Assembly: GCA_937928385.1 (NCBI GenBank)
Contig: CALEZD010000119.1
Coordinates: forward strand, 1-17,088
Length of the DNA: 17,088 nucleotides
Reading direction: 5' to 3'
Source: an uncultured Bacteroidota bacterium
GTDB lineage: Bacteria > Bacteroidota > Bacteroidia > Chitinophagales > Chitinophagaceae
Both the position numbers and the translations under genes were made by a program. The notes under the pieces are model-generated. The model made no database searches. It worked only from the letters and a program-made list of their open reading frames with translations, and was not told the DNA's origin. Of the stretch, positions 14,400 to 17,088 are shown piece by piece (position 1 is the first letter of the stretch; every line of letters starts with the position of its first letter).

Positions 14400-14930
14400 A
14401 TGGTTAACTATTTTGAATTGTACGGCATACCGCAGAGTTTCAACCCCGACCCCGCCGTGGTTAAAGCTAAATATTATGAGCTGAGCCGCCAATACCACCC
14501 CGACCGTTTCAGCATGGCGGAGGAAGAAGAACAGGCGCTGGCACTGCAACTGTCATCGGCCAACAACCAGGCATGGAAAACCCTGAACAACCCCGATGCC
14601 ACTATGTCCTATGTGCTGAAACTGGAGGGCATGCTGGAAGATGAGGAGAAATACAGCCTGCCGCCCGCCTTCCTGATGGAGATGATGGAGCTGAACGAAC
14701 TGCTGAGTGAATACGAGATGGAAGATGCCGGCGAAGAAACCCTGGAGCGCGCCCGCCACATGCTGCAAGAGCTGCTGCAGGACTGGGAAAACGAAACCCG
14801 CCCGCTGGTCGGTAAATACGACACAGGCGACCATAGCAGGCTGCTGCTGGGGCAGATAAAAGAGCAATATTTCAGGAAAAAATATCTGTTGCGCATTCAG
14901 GAAAGAATGAATAGTTTTGCAACCCGCTGA
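14400..14930 (+). CDS. hscB: Fe-S protein assembly co-chaperone HscB
   Basis: A J-domain protein that delivers the scaffold IscU to the Hsp70 HscA and stimulates its ATPase during iron-sulfur cluster transfer, in the cytoplasm. The 176 residues compare well with about 171 in E. coli. The J domain occupies 1-70, with the essential HPD at 33-35 in SRQYHPDRF. The C-terminal HscB helical domain is marked by PPAFLMEMMELNELL (about 88-102), the region contacting IscU. Start ATG at 14400 gives MVNYFELYGI. No isc genes are adjacent, so hscB is separate from its partners here. It is followed by tRNA-Leu 15 bases later. Confidence 0.92.
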   Translation: MVNYFELYGIPQSFNPDPAVVKAKYYELSRQYHPDRFSMAEEEEQALALQLSSANNQAWKTLNNPDATMSYVLKLEGMLEDEEKYSLPPAFLMEMMELNELLSEYEMEDAGEETLERARHMLQELLQDWENETRPLVGKYDTGDHSRLLLGQIKEQYFRKKYLLRIQERMNSFATR

Positions 14931-14945
14931 TACAATCAGCAACGG

Positions 14946-15029
14946 GCCCAGATGGCGGAATTGGTAGACGCGCTAGACTCAAAATCTGGTTATCGCAAGG
15001 TAGTGCAGGTTCGATTCCTGTTCTGGGCA
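14946..15029 (+). tRNA. tRNA-Leu (anticodon CAA)
   Basis: Acceptor GCCCAGA (14946-14952) pairs with TCTGGGC (15022-15028), and discriminator A is at 15029. The anticodon loop CTCAAAA gives CAA, reading UUG. A long variable arm (around TTATCGCAAGGTA) is as expected for leucine tRNAs. The T arm is GCAGG, TTCGATT, CCTGT. CCA is not encoded. Confidence 0.96.
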
Positions 15030-15037
15030 CAAAAAAT

Positions 15038-15082
15038 GAGGAGAAATTAGTTTCGTTACTGATTTCTCCTCTTTTTATTTTT
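15038..15082. terminator. Two-way intrinsic terminator after tRNA-Leu
   Basis: GAGGAGAAAT (15038-15047) pairs with ATTTCTCCTC (15062-15071), extended inward by four more pairs including one G-T, with loop TTCGTT. It is followed by TTTTTATTTTT on the plus strand (15072-15082) and preceded by AAAAAA (15031-15036), which gives a T run on the minus strand. It can therefore end the tRNA-Leu transcript and also stop the minus-strand genes to the right. Confidence 0.9.
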
Positions 15083-15259
15083 CCCGATCAGGATCCGTAT
15101 TGGTATCCGAATAAAGGTCAAAACGGTAAAGCATCGATGGCATGGGATATTGAAAATATTAGGCAGTGGTATGCGACCGGGAAGGACAATGATATTTTGG
15201 ATTTGTTCGATGATTTGCTATGTAAGGGGTCAATAGCAATCCGGATATTAAACTATTGA
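15083..15259 (+). pseudogene. Start-less coding-like fragment, probable gene remnant
   Basis: In the frame of the CCC at 15083 the plus strand reads, from 15086, DQDPYWYPNKGQNGKASMAW, then DIENIRQWYATGKDND and ILDLFDDLL, up to a TGA at 15257-15259. The residue mix (Trp, Tyr, Asp, Gly) looks like real protein, but the frame runs back through the terminator into tRNA-Leu without any ATG. It is most simply the C-terminal remnant of a gene lost by insertion or deletion at the tRNA. The parent family is not recognised. The minus-strand small membrane gene overlaps it. Confidence 0.4.
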
Positions 15260-15467
15260 CGGTAACTGATTCTAGTCCAATATCTGTGGCAGCATTCTTT
15301 GTAGTTTTGTTATAAAACCATTTGTTTAGTAACAATAGCATAGATACCACTGTAATACTAACTAATAATGCACTTAAGATATATGGTAGTTGCGCAAACC
15401 ATATGCCTGAAAGATGCATAACAAAGAATGCTGCCAAGAATATCAGAAATATTTTTGAAATTGCCAA
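15159..15467 (-). CDS. Small membrane protein, C-terminus possibly chimeric
   Basis: A 102-residue hypothetical protein. Residues 5-21 and 29-47 are hydrophobic helices, followed by a polar tail. The start appears to be TTG at 15465-15467; there is no in-frame ATG until residue 17, and the frame stays open upstream into the end of the HXXEE gene, whose stop is ten bases before it. This suggests translational coupling, or a start I have misplaced. The last 30 or so residues (ANHRTNPKYHCPSRSHTTA) are antisense to the coding-like fragment at 15083-15259, so the natural end of the gene may have been lost. Function unknown. Confidence 0.5.
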   Translation of the reverse strand: MAISKIFLIFLAAFFVMHLSGIWFAQLPYILSALLVSITVVSMLLLLNKWFYNKTTKNAATDIGLESVTVNSLISGLLLTPYIANHRTNPKYHCPSRSHTTA

Positions 15468-15477
15468 TGGGCATAAC

Positions 15478-16146
15478 CTATTTATTTTGCGCCCTGCTTT
15501 GCAGGTATGTTTTTGTTAGCTTATAAATAGCATAAGAGCCGGGTATCATTGGCAATATCGCAGTCCACATACCTGAGAAGTAGTATTCTCCAGTAGTTTT
15601 GTAATAATAGTTGGGCATGTCTGCAACTTCAATGCCTTGAATAACTTGTGTAACATGGTTAATATTTTCCGGTTGTATGTTTGGCTCTATCAACGGAAAT
15701 ATAAAGTGGGTAAATTCCGCAAACCCCGGACCAATGAATATAAACCAAGCGACAAAGCCGGCAAGAGGCACACGATAATATAAACCAAGAGTAGTTAGTG
15801 TGTAGATAATGGGACCAATCATCATAAATACCATCAGAAAGCTCTGTTCAGTCCAAGGCACGTCAAATATTCTTGATACCGCAGGGCCGAATCCTGTAAA
15901 ATATTCTTCAACCATATGGGTTTGGAGTGCAGCAACCGTTAAGATAAATATTGGTAGTATCAGTTTAGGGTCGTTTGGTTTTTTCAGATACGTGAAGTAC
16001 CAAAAGAAAAAACCAATAATTGCTGACCCACCAACTATAATAACAGGAGGCCAACCGATTTTTATGTACCCTATTATAGGGGCAATAATACAGACTGCAA
16101 TAGCTACAAATAAGCTTGCTTTTTGAGAGAGTGTGAAGTTTTGCAT
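15478..16146 (-). CDS. HXXEE-type multi-pass membrane protein
   Basis: A 222-residue protein with about six hydrophobic helices (near 9-28, 32-52, 62-78, 103-123, 126-147 and 190-212). His77-Met-Val-Glu80-Glu81 in a transmembrane segment matches the HxxEE motif that names the HXXEE family, and a second pair, Glu144 and His147 in FAEFTHFIFP, could supply further metal ligands. The function of the family is unknown; clustered His and Glu in the membrane suggest a metal-dependent enzyme, by inference. ATG at 16144-16146 is preceded by the box TAGTTTTG 20 bases upstream. It lies between the DUF1272 gene and the small membrane gene on the same strand. Composition is AT-rich. Confidence 0.65.
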   Translation of the reverse strand: MQNFTLSQKASLFVAIAVCIIAPIIGYIKIGWPPVIIVGGSAIIGFFFWYFTYLKKPNDPKLILPIFILTVAALQTHMVEEYFTGFGPAVSRIFDVPWTEQSFLMVFMMIGPIIYTLTTLGLYYRVPLAGFVAWFIFIGPGFAEFTHFIFPLIEPNIQPENINHVTQVIQGIEVADMPNYYYKTTGEYYFSGMWTAILPMIPGSYAIYKLTKTYLQSRAQNK

Positions 16147-16166
16147 ATTAAATTGATTTTATGATG

Positions 16167-16174
16167 CAAAACTA
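16167..16174 (-). promoter_or_regulatory. TAnnTTTG box upstream of HXXEE gene
   Basis: The minus strand reads TAGTTTTG, an exact match, 20 bases before the ATG. The nearest TTTG lies 26 bases further upstream, longer than usual spacing. Confidence 0.35.
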
Positions 16175-16265
16175 TTTTGAGAATATGGCTTATTTTTTTA
16201 CAAATGATAAAAAGCTAAAGCGTCGTAATAAATGATTGAAAGAGACTATGCAATGCAATATCCGG

Positions 16266-16556
16266 TCATCGTTTTGAGGGTGGAATGTTTTTATACCTGG
16301 ATAGTATTGCCTTAAATTGTTCCGGCTTTACAGGGTTATGAATTTTCAACTTAGTGGGTGGATATTGTGCCAACATTTCATCAGTCCTAACAGGTCTTTG
16401 TTCAAAACCTCCGCCACAATTTGGACAAACATTATAGAGTATGTCATTTACACAGTCTGCACAAAATGTACATTCAAAAGAGCATATCATTGCTTCGGCG
16501 CCATCTGCTGGAAGGCTCTTACCACAGTGTTCGCATACAGGCCTGAGTTGTAGCAT
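16266..16556 (-). CDS. DUF1272 protein with C-terminal extension
   Basis: A 96-residue protein. Residues 1-55 are a DUF1272 domain with cysteines at 8, 11, 25, 29, 32, 35, 44 and 47, in the same spacing as the 60-residue copy at 6505-6687, and ending GGGFEQRP where that copy has GGELVRRP. The remaining 40 residues (LKIHNPVKPEQFKAILSRYKN) are a polar helical tail absent from the first copy. A zinc-binding role is likely; the activity is unknown. It follows the Crp/Fnr gene on the same strand with an 81-base gap and has a promoter-like box. Confidence 0.85.
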   Translation of the reverse strand: MLQLRPVCEHCGKSLPADGAEAMICSFECTFCADCVNDILYNVCPNCGGGFEQRPVRTDEMLAQYPPTKLKIHNPVKPEQFKAILSRYKNIPPSKR

Positions 16557-16590
16557 GTCTTGAAATTTCGTTTGAGATAATATTTTATCA

Positions 16591-16598
16591 CAAAACTA
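16591..16598 (-). promoter_or_regulatory. TAnnTTTG box upstream of second DUF1272 gene
   Basis: The minus strand reads TAGTTTTG, the same octamer as before the HXXEE gene, 34 bases before the ATG. No convincing -33 element is seen. Confidence 0.35.
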
Positions 16599-16637
16599 CT
16601 ACAGCTATCCAATCCTGTTTTTTACAATTGATAAAAC

Positions 16638-17088
16638 TTACTTGTTCGCTCTTATTCTGCTTAATGAAACCTGCGTAATACCTAAATAGTTGGATAGGTC
16701 GCCAAGGCTAATACGTTGAAGCAATTTCCCATTATCATCAAGGAAGTGATTGTATCTTTCAGTAGCACTTTCTTCCAGCATTTCACTTATACGTTTCATC
16801 ATGTTGATAGTGGCTATTGATAGTAATTTGCTGAAGGCAGCTTCAATACAATGATGCTTTTTACACAGTATTTGTAAATCTGTCCACGTAATATAAGTTA
16901 CTGTAGTATTTTCGAGTGCCATAATTTCATACGTAGATGGAGTTTGTCTAACGAAACTATCGACAACAGTAAATAATGCATGTTCAGCAAAAAACTGCAT
17001 AATGAATTCTTTTTCTTCATTTGAAAAGAAGGTTTTCGTTAGCCCTTCTTCAATGAAGTATAATTTCTTGCAAACCTCACGCCGTCTT
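16638..17088 (-). CDS. Crp/Fnr family transcriptional regulator (N-terminus beyond window)
   Basis: The frame continues upstream of the internal ATG at 17000 to the window edge, reading RREVCKKLYFIEEGLTKTFF before it, so the visible part is the C-terminal 149 residues of a longer protein. That added segment is the start of the cyclic-nucleotide-binding-type beta barrel as seen in Bacteroidota Crp/Fnr proteins. The C-terminal RISLGDLSNYLGITQVSLSRIR is the helix-turn-helix recognition region, in the short form usual for this group (YLGIT then SLSRIR). Such regulators often respond to a small ligand or redox state; no cysteine cluster for Fe-S is visible here. It could control the minus-strand genes to its left. 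Roughly 40 residues are missing. Confidence 0.85.
   Translation of the reverse strand, partial: RRREVCKKLYFIEEGLTKTFFSNEEKEFIMQFFAEHALFTVVDSFVRQTPSTYEIMALENTTVTYITWTDLQILCKKHHCIEAAFSKLLSIATINMMKRISEMLEESATERYNHFLDDNGKLLQRISLGDLSNYLGITQVSLSRIRANK

Noticed and set aside
13274..14407. 377-residue plus-strand frame opposite the lysine-oxoglutarate reductase-like gene
   Set aside because: It is very long but entirely antisense to a clear enzyme gene and overlaps the hscB start; its repetitive Val, Tyr and Cys-rich composition is an artefact of codon bias.
1..17088. CRISPR array, insertion sequence, prophage or known defence genes
   Set aside because: No regularly spaced repeats with unique spacers, no transposase, integrase, capsid, nuclease or toxin-antitoxin sequence was recognised on either strand.

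Overview
The window looks like a piece of a Bacteroidota chromosome, most likely from the Chitinophagaceae or relatives. The reasons are a type III glutamine synthetase, a Bacteroidota-style dCTP deaminase, a DUF4153 membrane protein, a Gre-like factor of the type common in this phylum, an almost complete lack of Shine-Dalgarno sequences, and several promoter-like TAnnTTTG boxes close to start codons. Taxonomy is inferred from protein style; no search was run.

Layout. (1) 1-2190: a 5'-truncated tRNA-Gly(CCC), then about 550 bases without a convincing gene but full of palindromes and decayed repeats, then two AT-rich minus-strand genes for exported proteins of unknown function (a secreted protein and a lipoprotein). 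Each is followed, just after its stop codon, by a copy of the same double-hairpin repeat. This looks like an accessory patch. (2) 2209-8577: dCTP deaminase (minus), then plus-strand genes for a 4'-phosphopantetheinyl transferase, glutamine synthetase III with its own promoter and terminator, a phosphinothricin-acetyltransferase-like GNAT overlapping a small DUF1272 cysteine-rich protein, and a DUF4153 membrane protein. (3) 8629-11862: a tight OsmC / GNAT / Gre-like gene cluster, then an FMN reductase and a membrane-anchored metallophosphoesterase. (4) 11854-14930: a small minus-strand hypothetical gene, a TIGR01777 epimerase-like oxidoreductase, a convergent stand-alone protein resembling the lysine-oxoglutarate reductase half of animal AASS, and divergent hscB. 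(5) 14946-17088: tRNA-Leu(CAA) with a strong two-way terminator, a start-less coding-like fragment, and an AT-rich minus-strand block: a Crp/Fnr regulator (cut by the window end), a second DUF1272 protein, an HXXEE-type membrane protein and a small membrane protein.

Most core genes are metabolic housekeeping. The parts that deserve attention are the two tRNA-linked AT-rich patches, the structured repeats, the glutamine synthetase next to an acetyltransferase of a family that can inactivate glutamine synthetase inhibitors, the two DUF1272 paralogues in different settings, and the single-domain lysine-oxoglutarate reductase homologue. I did not find a CRISPR array, an insertion sequence, a phage module or a recognisable defence system.
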